Positions 17,853 to 26,284 of a stretch of 29,342 nucleotides of DNA are shown piece by piece. The position numbers were made by a program, and so were the translations under genes. Each line of letters begins with the position of its first letter. Positions within the stretch are counted from its first letter, which is position 1. Location: NCBI GenBank assembly GCA_002713555.1, contig PATG01000124.1, forward strand, positions 1 through 29,342. The letters are read 5' to 3'. The notes beneath the pieces were generated by a model that was given only the letters and a program-made list of their open reading frames with translations, made no database searches and was not told where the DNA came from. The stretch is from Planctomycetaceae bacterium. GTDB taxonomy: Bacteria > Planctomycetota > Planctomycetia > Pirellulales > Lacipirellulaceae.

Positions 17853-18656
17853 TTAACGGCTTTCTCTCATCTCCATCAATCGATCTCCTGCTTCACCTCG
17901 CACAAATTGTGACACACGGCGATCGGAGGATTGGGCAACCTCATCAGACTTTCCATCGAAAATAATTTGTCGTTCATGAGAATCCAATCTCGATAACGGG
18001 TAGAGCATCACAATGCGGTCTGCGACTTTGCTTGCAGTCTTCATGTCGTGTGTGACTACAATACTAGTGACGTCGTACGTATCTCGAGTGCGCATCATTA
18101 GTTCATTGATGACATCACTGACGATGGGATCCAGCCCTGTTGTTGGTTCGTCGTACAATAAGATTTCGGGCTGCATGACAAGCGCCCGCGCTAAACCCAC
18201 CCGTTTGCGCATACCTCCGGACAATTCGGCCGGATACTTACGTAACACACTGGTAGGCAAACCGACTTCGGCCAGCCGAGAAAGCATTGCATCCTGATGC
18301 GTAGCTCGGTGATCATTTTGGTGTTGCCGCAGCGGAAAGAGAATATTTTCTTCTATGGTCATGCTGTCAAAAAGGGCAGCATTTTGAAATACAAAACCAA
18401 AACGTGTGCGTTGTTGTGCCAATTGTCGTTCTGTAAGCCGATCGATACGCTGACCATGCACTTCGACATGGCCTTGGTGAGGCTGGACAAGACCAATGAT
18501 TGTTTTAAGCAGTACTGTCTTACCACAACCACTCTCACCAATAATGGCCAAAGTTTGACCTCGAGGTACCGAGAGTGAAAGATCCCGCAAGACATACTGG
18601 CGACCGAAACGGACATGTAGATCTTGGACTGAAATAATTGGTTCTGCGCTAACCAT
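17853..18656 (-). CDS. mlaF: MlaF-family ABC transporter ATPase
   Basis: MlaF hydrolyses ATP to drive the phospholipid transporter formed with MlaE and MlaD. From the ATG at 18656 it has 267 residues. Walker A GESGCGKT is at 40-47, the ABC signature is LSGGMRKRVGLARAL, Walker B is ILLYDEPTTGLDP, and the switch His is in VVTHDM. The start overlaps the mlaE stop by one base (TAATG), indicating translational coupling. The frame also extends upstream inside mlaE, which I reject. Confidence 0.93.
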   Translation of the reverse strand: MVSAEPIISVQDLHVRFGRQYVLRDLSLSVPRGQTLAIIGESGCGKTVLLKTIIGLVQPHQGHVEVHGQRIDRLTERQLAQQRTRFGFVFQNAALFDSMTIEENILFPLRQHQNDHRATHQDAMLSRLAEVGLPTSVLRKYPAELSGGMRKRVGLARALVMQPEILLYDEPTTGLDPIVSDVINELMMRTRDTYDVTSIVVTHDMKTASKVADRIVMLYPLSRLDSHERQIIFDGKSDEVAQSSDRRVSQFVRGEAGDRLMEMRESR

Positions 18657-19522
18657 TAGCCTGCCAATAAACTTGTATTTAAGGGCCAAAAAATGAGATA
18701 GATTTCATCCAACAGGATACTTAGCATGAGATCCAGCATGATGATGATCACAAAAGATTGAACAAAGGCAGCGGTCGCTGCCTGCCCAACTCCCTCGGCT
18801 CCCGGCTCACAGTGGAACCCCCGATAGCAACTTACCAACCCGATTGTTGCTCCAAAGAACACACTCTTGATCACGCCATAGAATAAATCCCAGTTCTCGA
18901 CAAAGTTTTTAGCATTCGTCTCATAATGATGCATGTCGATTCCCAGGACAAAAATACAATAAACTTCTCCGCCCACAGCGCCCATAAAGACGGCCATGAT
19001 CGTTAAGGATGGAATGAGCAGAAGACAACTTAGAAAACGCGGCACCACCAGATAATGGACCGGGTTGGCGCCCATACTTGAAAGAGCATCGATCTGTTCC
19101 GTGACACGCATCGTCCCAAGTTCGGCAGCCATGGCACTTCCCACGCGTCCCGCAAGCATGGTAGCTGCTAGTACTGGCCCCAACTCTCGAAACATAGATT
19201 TATTGATCACACCACCCAGCTGGGTCTCAAGTCCAAAAGCACGGAATTGTGTATAGGACTGTACGGCCAACACCATACCGATAAAAGTACCGGTCAATGC
19301 AACCACAGGCAGACTTAGAACACCAATTTGGTACATGTTGTTGAAGAGGTTGGCCCGCTGCGGCAATCGAGTTACCAGCCACAGCATGGTCCTCCAGGTA
19401 AAAAGGACCATATCGATCGTCGTATCGATCGTCCGCAACAACAAGGCTCCCAAATCGGCAATGGATTCGTACGGTGCTCCGAGGATTCCATGTCGGCGCG
19501 TGTAGTCTGTACCAGAAGACAT
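18656..19522 (-). CDS. mlaE: MlaE-family lipid transport permease
   Basis: MlaE is the membrane permease of the MCE/Mla phospholipid transporter. The 288-residue product has an N-terminal amphipathic stretch and about five to six hydrophobic segments. The family block FRELGPVLAATMLAGRV and the following SAMAAELGTMRVTEQIDAL is complete. ALTGTFIGMVLAVQSY precedes it and a C-terminal LPSDL-like end is absent. I use the ATG at 19522; a TTG seven codons earlier has no clear ribosome site. It heads the mlaEFD operon. Confidence 0.92.
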   Translation of the reverse strand: MSSGTDYTRRHGILGAPYESIADLGALLLRTIDTTIDMVLFTWRTMLWLVTRLPQRANLFNNMYQIGVLSLPVVALTGTFIGMVLAVQSYTQFRAFGLETQLGGVINKSMFRELGPVLAATMLAGRVGSAMAAELGTMRVTEQIDALSSMGANPVHYLVVPRFLSCLLLIPSLTIMAVFMGAVGGEVYCIFVLGIDMHHYETNAKNFVENWDLFYGVIKSVFFGATIGLVSCYRGFHCEPGAEGVGQAATAAFVQSFVIIIMLDLMLSILLDEIYLIFWPLNTSLLAG

Positions 19523-19792
19523 AGGAGATCTTACACAATGCAAGCATCGTGTCTCACAAGAGATAAGAAAAGCATCGTACAGAGCACGACTTGTCTATCT
19601 ACTTCGGACCGATCGGGCAGCGCTCTTGAGAAAAGTCCCGTGCTAGCAACGATCTGTAGATCTTGCCCGGATATCTCAGCATTTACACAAGGCGGGCGAA
19701 CCATTTCTGGCGTGTCGTGTGATCTGGGGACAGCCTGAAGAGCTTAAGGAGCATGAGTCGAAGCATAGCGAAGCCCGGTAAAGGATGATTGC

Positions 19793-20023
19793 TTAGAGAC
19801 TCTGCAGTGCCCGCAAAAGCGGATGCAATGGATAGGCCCCCCATTTCTCAAAATCGTACGATTCTAACCAATCAGCTCTCACACTCGTTAAAATGCTGTG
19901 AGAGAGGCCGAGACTGTTCTTTTTATCGGCAATGTATTGCCTGACAATCGGAGAGTGATGTAAATCGGGCCTGGCAAGATACTCATACAGGTGAGCTGTG
20001 GCTAAAATGGTCTGTAGAAATAA
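19793..20023 (-). pseudogene. Unidentified C-terminal gene fragment
   Basis: On the minus strand 76 codons are open down to a TAA at 19793-19795. They read as ordinary protein (ATAHLYEYLARPDLHHSP, VRADWLESYDFEKWGAYPL), with no usable start codon. An in-frame TAG at 20024-20026 separates it from a further open stretch upstream (AGGHVVGARRDPLKR), so the original gene may have continued across the stop. I do not recognise the family. The upstream part overlaps a fragment on the plus strand, so at most one of the two is real there. Confidence 0.4.
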
Positions 20024-20059
20024 CTATCTCTTCAGCGGATCTCTACGAGCACCAACAAC

Positions 20060-20305
20060 ATGTCCTCCGGCATTCGACAATAGGCAGAAGCCGCACTGGC
20101 TGAGGCACTGGTACTCCCCGATGAACAGCGTGCAGCTTTTCTGGCTGAACTACAAAAATCTTTGCCTCAGCTTTATCAAGAACTCACTTCGCTGATGGCA
20201 TTCCAGGCCGATGAAACAGAGCACATGGGAGCAGAACAATCTGGAAAAGAAGATGGCCACCAAGGCGGGCGTCGATATCAACCAAACGATCCGGGGCACC
20301 TTTGA
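20060..20305 (+). pseudogene. Degenerate helical protein fragment with in-frame TAG
   Basis: From an ATG at 20060 the frame reads MSSGIRQ, then TAG (20081-20083), then a helical stretch AEAALAEALVLPDEQRAAF and QLYQELTSLMAF, ending at a TGA. The helical part resembles the N-terminal segment that precedes the kinase domain in many planctomycete Ser/Thr kinases, but this is only a resemblance. A one-base shift near 20225 would give an alternative end (NLEKKMATKAGVDINQT). No catalytic domain follows. Confidence 0.4.
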
Positions 20306-20386
20306 CTCATCATAATTAAACACGGCAGGTTGAGCCTTTGCGACTGATATACATCCAAACAATATCACTAACCAAACGTACTTCAT
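20290..20386 (-). pseudogene. N-terminal fragment of a secreted protein
   Basis: An ATG at 20386 opens a signal-peptide-like sequence (MKYVWLVILFGCISVAKAQ) followed by PAVFNYDESKVP, which resembles the mature start of secreted esterases or similar hydrolases of planctomycetes. After about 35 residues the sequence stops looking like protein of that kind, although the frame stays open to 20150. It overlaps the 3' end of the plus-strand fragment. Most likely a truncated remnant. Confidence 0.35.
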
Positions 20387-20484
20387 CTACTTTTTGTCCA
20401 TTCATTAAGGATCAATATTTCTTTATATACGCTATTTTAATACTATCCATTGCCCGAATCTATTGAACCGGAGGAATATACTTC

Positions 20485-20963
20485 GTGGTCATTGGAGCAG
20501 AATGTCAGGACCTACTCGATTCGCTTGTGCAGAACAAATCTGCACAGGACGAAGTTGCACGCGTATTGAGCAAACACCTCTCTTCAACCGATCACGATCC
20601 CTCACAAACCCTGACTCCTCAGGAGATCATTTCAGCCTTCATCTCTCGGTTTGGACGGTCATTAAATCCTGACGACGCCCAGTACCTACGTGGTTTATTG
20701 GATGTCTCTCCTACGGAGGCCGACCAAACTAGTGAGTTTTTCAATGCTGATAAGTTACCGTCGTCTTACTCACCTCAAGAAAAAGCATTGGACCTGGCAG
20801 GTGAGGACTATGAATTAAAAAAAATTTTAGATCGGGAGGTATGGATGTTTTCTACAAAGCTTATCATCGCTCAGTGCGACGGACTGTCGCACCGATCAAT
20901 GACGGCTACAACCGCTTTTTCGATGTCGAATTCCAAGCCCAGATGAATATTCTGAGCAGGTAG
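20485..20963 (+). pseudogene. Frameshifted N-terminal part of a Ser/Thr protein kinase
   Basis: A GTG with GGAGGAAT upstream opens a frame whose first 110 residues are acidic and helical (LTPQEIISAFISRFGRSLNP). The kinase domain then starts as GEDYELKKILDR. Near 20834 one base is missing or extra: in the next frame the sequence continues GGMDVFYKAYHRSVRRTV, a clear glycine-loop segment of a Hanks-type kinase. The expected Val-Ala-Leu-Lys with the invariant Lys is replaced by VAPIND, and a TAG ends the frame at 20961-20963. There is no catalytic loop, so the gene is dead. Without the shift correction the frame would end at 20946. Confidence 0.75.
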
Positions 20964-21289
20964 GCGACAACCTACTCAGATTCCAAACATTCTTCAGCCT
21001 ATTAAGAGCCCATCTATTTGCTGTCACGGTGGCAGGGAATGTGGCTACATGCCATTCTGGTCTTACCATCACACGCACAAGCACCAGAGAGGACATTCCC
21101 TACAGCACTCTTGGATAAGCCCTAAAAGGCTAGCGGCACTAGCGTCACCGCGGCAAGACAGGCAAAGAGCAGTCCAAGCTCGCCAATCCTCTCGATTCGT
21201 TGATACAGACCAACGCAGACTGCCACCGACGAAGTCAGCTAGGTCGCTAGAGATCGGTGTTGAACTCTGATTGTTAAACTTAGGCCGTA
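20964..21289. other. Gap of about 325 bases, one possible tiny ORF
   Basis: No gene is supported. On the minus strand a GTG at 21226 opens 34 codons ending at 21122 (contains YQRIERIGELGLLFACLAA), a possible single-helix membrane peptide downstream of clpC. It has no clear ribosome site and could be the end of a lost gene. Confidence 0.2.
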
Positions 21290-23857
21290 CTACGCATCAC
21301 CTTCATCAGGCAAATCGCCGGTGCCCTCTCCTTCAGCAACTGCACCTACAGGTTCAGGCTCAGATTCTTTAGTGACTAGCCCTTCAAACTCAAGTTGCTT
21401 CTTGCCACCTACTTTTTTAACCGTGATACGAATCGTATCCTTCCCATTGAATTCGCCCTTCAAAAGTTCTTCAGCAAGGGGATCTTCAATAAATGATTCG
21501 ATGGCACGCCGTAAAGGTCGAGCCCCATAATCGGTATTCGAACCCTTTTTGATCAATAGTTCCTTGGCATCATCCGAAAGATCGATTTCAAGGCCACGCT
21601 CTCGCAATCGAGTTCGGACCTTACCTAATTCCAGATCAACCACATCCTTAAGGTCCTCAACATTAAGGTGCCGGAAGATAATGATGTCGTTAACACGATT
21701 AATGAATTCCGGTCGAAAAACCTTTTCGATTTCGTCCGTAACACGCGATTTCATGCTTTCGTAAGACGCGTCCTCATCCGGTTTTTGAAAACCAAAAGCT
21801 GACTCATTTTTGATAGCATCAGCTCCTGCGTTGGTTGTCATGATCAAAATGACATTGCGAAAATCTACATTGCGGCCAAAGCTATCGGTGAGGCGACCCT
21901 CTTCCATTAACTGCAAGAGCATGTTGAATACTTCAGGATGCGCTTTTTCAATTTCATCCAACAATACAACCGCATAGGGACGACGGCGGATTTGCTCCGT
22001 AAGCTGCCCACCCTCTTCATACCCAACATATCCAGGAGGTGCGCCGATTAATCGACTCACATTATGCTTCTCCATGTATTCGCTCATATCAATTTGAATG
22101 AGCGCCTCTTCATCACCAAACATAAACTCGGCCAGGGCCTTGGCGAGTAAGGTTTTACCTACACCCGTGGGGCCAGCGAACACAAAGCACCCTGTGGGAC
22201 GCTTGGGATCCTGCAAACCACTACGGCTACGGCGCACAGCCTTGGCAATGGCTTTGATGGCCTCGTCCTGGCTGATCACCCTTTCGTGGAGTTCATCCTC
22301 CATGTTCATCAATCGTAAGGTATCTTCGGTACTCATGCGGGTCAGTGGGATACCTGTCATCTTAGAGACAACTTCAGCAATGATATCTTCGTCGACCACA
22401 CCACCGTTCTCACGCGATTTCTCACGCCATTCTTTGGTGATCTGTTGTTTTTTCTTCTTGAGCTTATCCGCTGAGTCACGCAGGGAAGCGGCTTTTTCAA
22501 AATCTTGGTTTGCGACCGCCTCTTCTTTTTCATGATTGAGCTGCTCGACTTCTTCGTCAATTTCTTTGAGATTGGGTGGCTTGCTCATTGTCTTGAGACG
22601 CACACGTGCTCCGGCTTCGTCAATGACATCAATCGCTTTGTCAGGTAGACAACGTCCCGTTATGTAACGATCTGAGAGTTCGACCGCTGCATTTACCGCA
22701 TCGTCAGTAATTTGTACGCGGTGGTGTTCTTCGTAGCGGTCTCTCAGGCCTTTCAGTATTTCTACCGTGTCTTCTGCATTGGTAGGCTCAACCAGCACTT
22801 CCTGAAAACGCCGTGCTAGCGCAGAATCCTTTTCGATGTACTTTCGATACTCATCCAGTGTCGTAGCACCGATACACTGGATTTCGCCACGTGCCAAAGC
22901 GGGTTTAAGAACATTGGAAGCGTCAATAGCGCCCTCAGCGCCACCGGCACCCACCAGAGTATGTAGTTCGTCAATAAATAAAATCGTGTTTTTAGCACGA
23001 CGTACTTCGTTCATAACGGCTTTGATACGTTCTTCGAATTGGCCGCGATACTTCGTGCCCGCCACCATCATTGCTAGATCAAGAACGACAATACGTCGCT
23101 CGAGCAAAATCTCGGGCACATCTCCTTCGATAACACGCTGTGCAAAACCTTCGACGATGGCAGTCTTGCCAACACCCGCTTCACCCAGGAGGACTGGATT
23201 GTTTTTTGTCCTGCGACAAAGAACCTGGATTGCTCGTTCGATTTCTTTTTCACGGCCAATCACCGGATCAAGCTTATTTTGCTTGGCAAGTTCCGTTAGA
23301 TCTCTGCCAAAGCTGTCAAGTGCAGGAGTTTTACTCTTACCACTTTTACTTCGGCCTTCTCGCTCTTCACCCGGTTCGCCGCCACGGCCACCACGCCCTC
23401 CGGCCTCTTCTCCTTCGAGACCATGGCCTAAAAGGTTGAGCACTTCTTCACGTACTTCTTCCAGCTTCAAACCCAAATTCATCAGGACTTGGGCAGCCAC
23501 ACCTTCTTGTTCACGCAAAAGACCAAGCAGTATGTGTTCCGTACCAACATAATTGTGATTCAACTGGCGCGCTTCTTCCATCGAGTATTCGATGACTTTC
23601 TTGGCGCGAGGCGTTTGAGGAAGCTTTCCCATGGTGACCATATCAGGACCGCTCTGAACAAGTTTTTCAACTTCCAGGCGAATCTTACGCAGGTCGACAT
23701 CCAGGTTCTTTAACACGTTGGCTGCAACGCCACTTCCCTCTTTGATCAACCCCAATAGCACGTGCTCGGTGCCAATGTATTCGTGATTGAAACGCTGGGC
23801 CTCCTGATTGGCCAATTGCATCACTTTGCGGGCTCTGTCGGTGAATCGTTCGTACAT
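21290..23857 (-). CDS. clpC: ATP-dependent Clp protease ATPase ClpC
   Basis: ClpC is a HSP100 unfoldase that feeds substrates to ClpP. The 855-residue product starts MYERFTDRARKVMQLANQEA, the canonical N-domain start with two Clp-N repeats (to about 145). A Gly/Arg/Glu-rich linker at about 148-177 follows. The first AAA+ module has Walker A GEAGVGKT at 225-232. The middle region has a UVR-type coiled coil (AVANQDFEKAASLRD). The second AAA+ module has Walker A GPTGVGKT and the sensor segment LIMTTNAGAD. The acidic C-terminal tail ends in DEGDA. An upstream in-frame start at 23896 would add 13 non-conserved residues and is rejected. Confidence 0.95.
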   Translation of the reverse strand: MYERFTDRARKVMQLANQEAQRFNHEYIGTEHVLLGLIKEGSGVAANVLKNLDVDLRKIRLEVEKLVQSGPDMVTMGKLPQTPRAKKVIEYSMEEARQLNHNYVGTEHILLGLLREQEGVAAQVLMNLGLKLEEVREEVLNLLGHGLEGEEAGGRGGRGGEPGEEREGRSKSGKSKTPALDSFGRDLTELAKQNKLDPVIGREKEIERAIQVLCRRTKNNPVLLGEAGVGKTAIVEGFAQRVIEGDVPEILLERRIVVLDLAMMVAGTKYRGQFEERIKAVMNEVRRAKNTILFIDELHTLVGAGGAEGAIDASNVLKPALARGEIQCIGATTLDEYRKYIEKDSALARRFQEVLVEPTNAEDTVEILKGLRDRYEEHHRVQITDDAVNAAVELSDRYITGRCLPDKAIDVIDEAGARVRLKTMSKPPNLKEIDEEVEQLNHEKEEAVANQDFEKAASLRDSADKLKKKKQQITKEWREKSRENGGVVDEDIIAEVVSKMTGIPLTRMSTEDTLRLMNMEDELHERVISQDEAIKAIAKAVRRSRSGLQDPKRPTGCFVFAGPTGVGKTLLAKALAEFMFGDEEALIQIDMSEYMEKHNVSRLIGAPPGYVGYEEGGQLTEQIRRRPYAVVLLDEIEKAHPEVFNMLLQLMEEGRLTDSFGRNVDFRNVILIMTTNAGADAIKNESAFGFQKPDEDASYESMKSRVTDEIEKVFRPEFINRVNDIIIFRHLNVEDLKDVVDLELGKVRTRLRERGLEIDLSDDAKELLIKKGSNTDYGARPLRRAIESFIEDPLAEELLKGEFNGKDTIRITVKKVGGKKQLEFEGLVTKESEPEPVGAVAEGEGTGDLPDEGDA

Positions 23858-23953
23858 GGCCGTGTCTCCCGTTACTTTCTCTATGATTCGAGCCAAAACG
23901 CACTAGCGTCTGGGGGTCTTGGATCTCTGGTTACTGTCTGGGTAGAATCTTGC

Positions 23954-23971
23954 CGGAGGCTAGCGCCTCCG
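23954..23971. terminator. Hairpin between the TPR gene and clpC
   Basis: CGGAGGC-TAGC-GCCTCCG forms a perfect 7-bp stem with a four-base loop and is followed on the plus strand by TTTTAT. Both neighbouring genes run on the minus strand, where the U-run would be absent, so it is either a terminator for antisense transcription or a hairpin in the clpC leader. Confidence 0.45.
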
Positions 23972-24000
23972 TTTTATACTACTGCTGCTATGTTTCTGCT

Positions 24001-24639
24001 CTAAGCCGCTCGGCGGCCTAGATTTTCTTTTGTTATCGTTTTACTTGTGTCCTGGACAGTCAATTTTTGACGCAATGCGTCAATCTCGTATTGCCACCCA
24101 GCTGCGGCTTCCAATCTTATGAGTCGATCGAGTTGTCTGCCTGCCTCGGCCTGACGCCCCTGGTGATGCCACAATGTAGCCAGCATCAAACGGCTCTCCA
24201 CATCGCGACTGTCTCGTTTCAGTAATTTATGTAGGAGTTGTTCCGTGCGTACCCAATTGTTCTCAAGATACAAACCCTGTGCCTCTCGGAATAGCTGGTC
24301 TCGCACCTCATCCTCTTTTTCAGCTCTACCTGGTAAGGCCAATTCCCCTGCCGATAAGTCTCCTACCCGGTCTCCTGGATAAACATTTCGCACCGCTGGC
24401 AAATGACAATGTCGGCATTGCCACCAAGCACCCAGCCAGATTACCACCAATATTCCAAGTCCTATCAGGATTTGATGGGTGGTCATCCAGGCATGAAAAA
24501 CACATATTGCCAGGAGTAACACATTGGCTAATGCCGTAAATCCTACCGCTACAGCCAATCCTACCCAAGACCCCCTTATCCACAACTGTGGAAGTCCTGG
24601 CCAAAAACGGGCCGTTTGTAGTATTTTAGGCTTTGACAT
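24001..24639 (-). CDS. Membrane protein with TPR-like C-terminus
   Basis: From the ATG at 24639 this is a 212-residue protein. It has two hydrophobic segments (about 24-50 and 55-75), then a short Cys-containing stretch (WQCRHCHLP), and a soluble helical region. The segment DQLFREAQGLYLENNWVRTE and the following LLHKLLKRDSRDVESRLMLATL with HHQGRQAEAGRQLDRL reads as TPR-type helix pairs. Such proteins act as scaffolds; the partner is unknown. The frame is open for 96 codons further upstream, but that part lacks protein-like conservation I can recognise. It lies directly upstream of clpC on the same strand, 143 bases away. Confidence 0.7.
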   Translation of the reverse strand: MSKPKILQTARFWPGLPQLWIRGSWVGLAVAVGFTALANVLLLAICVFHAWMTTHQILIGLGILVVIWLGAWWQCRHCHLPAVRNVYPGDRVGDLSAGELALPGRAEKEDEVRDQLFREAQGLYLENNWVRTEQLLHKLLKRDSRDVESRLMLATLWHHQGRQAEAGRQLDRLIRLEAAAGWQYEIDALRQKLTVQDTSKTITKENLGRRAA

Positions 24640-25132
24640 ACTTTCCGTCCTTGGTCCGTACGGGCCAAACTGCACAAGAGTTTTACCCCCCGTGTTGGGC
24701 CGCCTCGAAAGTCTAGCCTGCAACAGCAACGAATCAAGGCAAACAACGGGTATACCGGGATTTATGGCTACCGAAAATCGTTTGACCATCAATGCTTGCG
24801 CCGAGGAATAGACGTTCCACGCCATACATTCCTCGCAGCGGACATCTGTTAGCATGGGAACATTGGGAAGATAACGATAATGCCGCCCCGGGGGAATGCG
24901 GATTGCCGTTCTCAGAATAGAATGCAAAAAAGTGAGTACAGACGGCCTTCAGCAGGTAAAAAGTGGCTCGCTAGCACTTTTACCGCAGATTGTCCTATGC
25001 CAGGGCAAGTCCCACGCCTGGGCAAATCGCCGACATCCAAGCCCCACTAGAAACTTACAACCTGCCAGAACAATCTTCTAGCTTGACCTGCTACTATAAG
25101 CTCTGAAAAATAGCAAAGAATTTCGACATCGC
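24640..25132. other. Divergent intergenic region, about 490 bases
   Basis: This region lies between the minus-strand TPR gene and plus-strand thiE. The minus frame of the TPR gene stays open to 24927, but I cannot tell coding from chance there. I looked for a TPP riboswitch ahead of thiE (CTGAGA and the pyrophosphate-sensor helix) and found none. No repeat or hairpin stands out. Confidence 0.4.
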
Positions 25133-26215
25133 ATGGCTAAATCATCAACAACACGCATTCTTGACGCTGCCATGAACCGCACCAATGAAGGGCTGCGGGT
25201 CATTGAAGATTTCGTGAGATTTGTGCTTAATGACGAGCATTTAACAACATTGCTAAAGCAGCTACGCCATCAATTGGGTGTAGCCTCTACGACTCTACCC
25301 GCAGCAGTTCGTCATGCGGCACGAGATACTCCGTGTGACGTGGGTACGCACATTACCACGATTAATGAAACCACACGCGCTGATAATTGGGATGTATGTC
25401 GGGCCAGTTGTGAACGTGTAAAACAATCTCTTCGTAGCCTGGAGGAATACAGCAAGATCTCTTCTCCTGCCCTGGCGACCAAGCTAGAGGCAATACGCTA
25501 TCAGTTTTACACCATTGAACGAAGCCTTACTTCGACTTATACGAATTGCTTGAATTTTCAAGACACCCATTTTTGCACACTCATTGACGGACGCGATTCT
25601 ATCGAAGCATTCTCGGAATTAGTCCGACAGCTCTTGGATGCCGGCGTGCCGATGGTTCAACTGCGCGATAAAAAACTCTCCGACGCACTGCTCCTGGAAC
25701 GCGCAAAAATCCTGGTGAAATTAGTACGTAATCACACCTCCACCCCGCCCCCTGATTCACCGCATGTAAGCAACACCCTTGTACTAGTCAATGACCGGGC
25801 AGATATCGCTGCTGCTGCTGACGCCGATGGGGTCCATGTGGGGCAGGAAGATCTTAGTGTCCACGACGCTCGCTCCATTGTCGGACCTCACAAACTGATC
25901 GGTGTCTCAACGCACACACTCGAACAAGCTCGGACCGCTGTCCTAGCAGGTGCCAATTACCTGGGTGCTGGCCCTACATTCCACTCTACCACAAAGGTTT
26001 TTGAGGAATTCCCAGGCCTTGAATTGCTTCGACTTCTAGCCACAGAAATTCGCTTACCCACATTTGCTATCGGTGGTATCAACGCAAAGAACCTGCCCGA
26101 AGTCCTGGCCACCGGTACCCAACGCATAGCTGTCAGCGGTGCAGTAGCATCCGCAAAGTGTCCTGCTGAGGTAGCCCGGGGGTTCCTCAAAACCCTCTCC
26201 AATCTACCATACTGA
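25133..26215 (+). CDS. thiE: Thiamine phosphate synthase ThiE with N-terminal ThiED1-type domain
   Basis: ThiE joins HMP-pyrophosphate and thiazole phosphate to thiamine phosphate. The 360-residue product is longer than the usual 210. Residues 1 to about 135 form a helical ThiED1-type domain (RILDAAMNRTNEGLRVIEDF, SCERVKQSLRSLEEY). Residues about 147-360 form the TIM-barrel synthase with MVQLRDK, LVNDRADIAAAADADGVHVG, GAGPTFHSTTK and FAIGGINAKN. All substrate-binding motifs are intact. The function of the extra domain is not established. No other thi gene is adjacent. Confidence 0.93.
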   Translation: MAKSSTTRILDAAMNRTNEGLRVIEDFVRFVLNDEHLTTLLKQLRHQLGVASTTLPAAVRHAARDTPCDVGTHITTINETTRADNWDVCRASCERVKQSLRSLEEYSKISSPALATKLEAIRYQFYTIERSLTSTYTNCLNFQDTHFCTLIDGRDSIEAFSELVRQLLDAGVPMVQLRDKKLSDALLLERAKILVKLVRNHTSTPPPDSPHVSNTLVLVNDRADIAAAADADGVHVGQEDLSVHDARSIVGPHKLIGVSTHTLEQARTAVLAGANYLGAGPTFHSTTKVFEEFPGLELLRLLATEIRLPTFAIGGINAKNLPEVLATGTQRIAVSGAVASAKCPAEVARGFLKTLSNLPY

Positions 26216-26284
26216 CGCCTCCCAATTGTGCGGCTATGATAGAGTTCCTTCACAGAGCATTCACCCCCTTCTGCTGAATTATCC

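Noticed and set aside
22836..23552. Long plus-strand open frame (238 codons) inside clpC
   Set aside because: Ser/Arg-rich composition typical of the antisense of a conserved coding gene.
24900..25132. TPP riboswitch before thiE
   Set aside because: No CTGAGA core or sensor helix found by eye.
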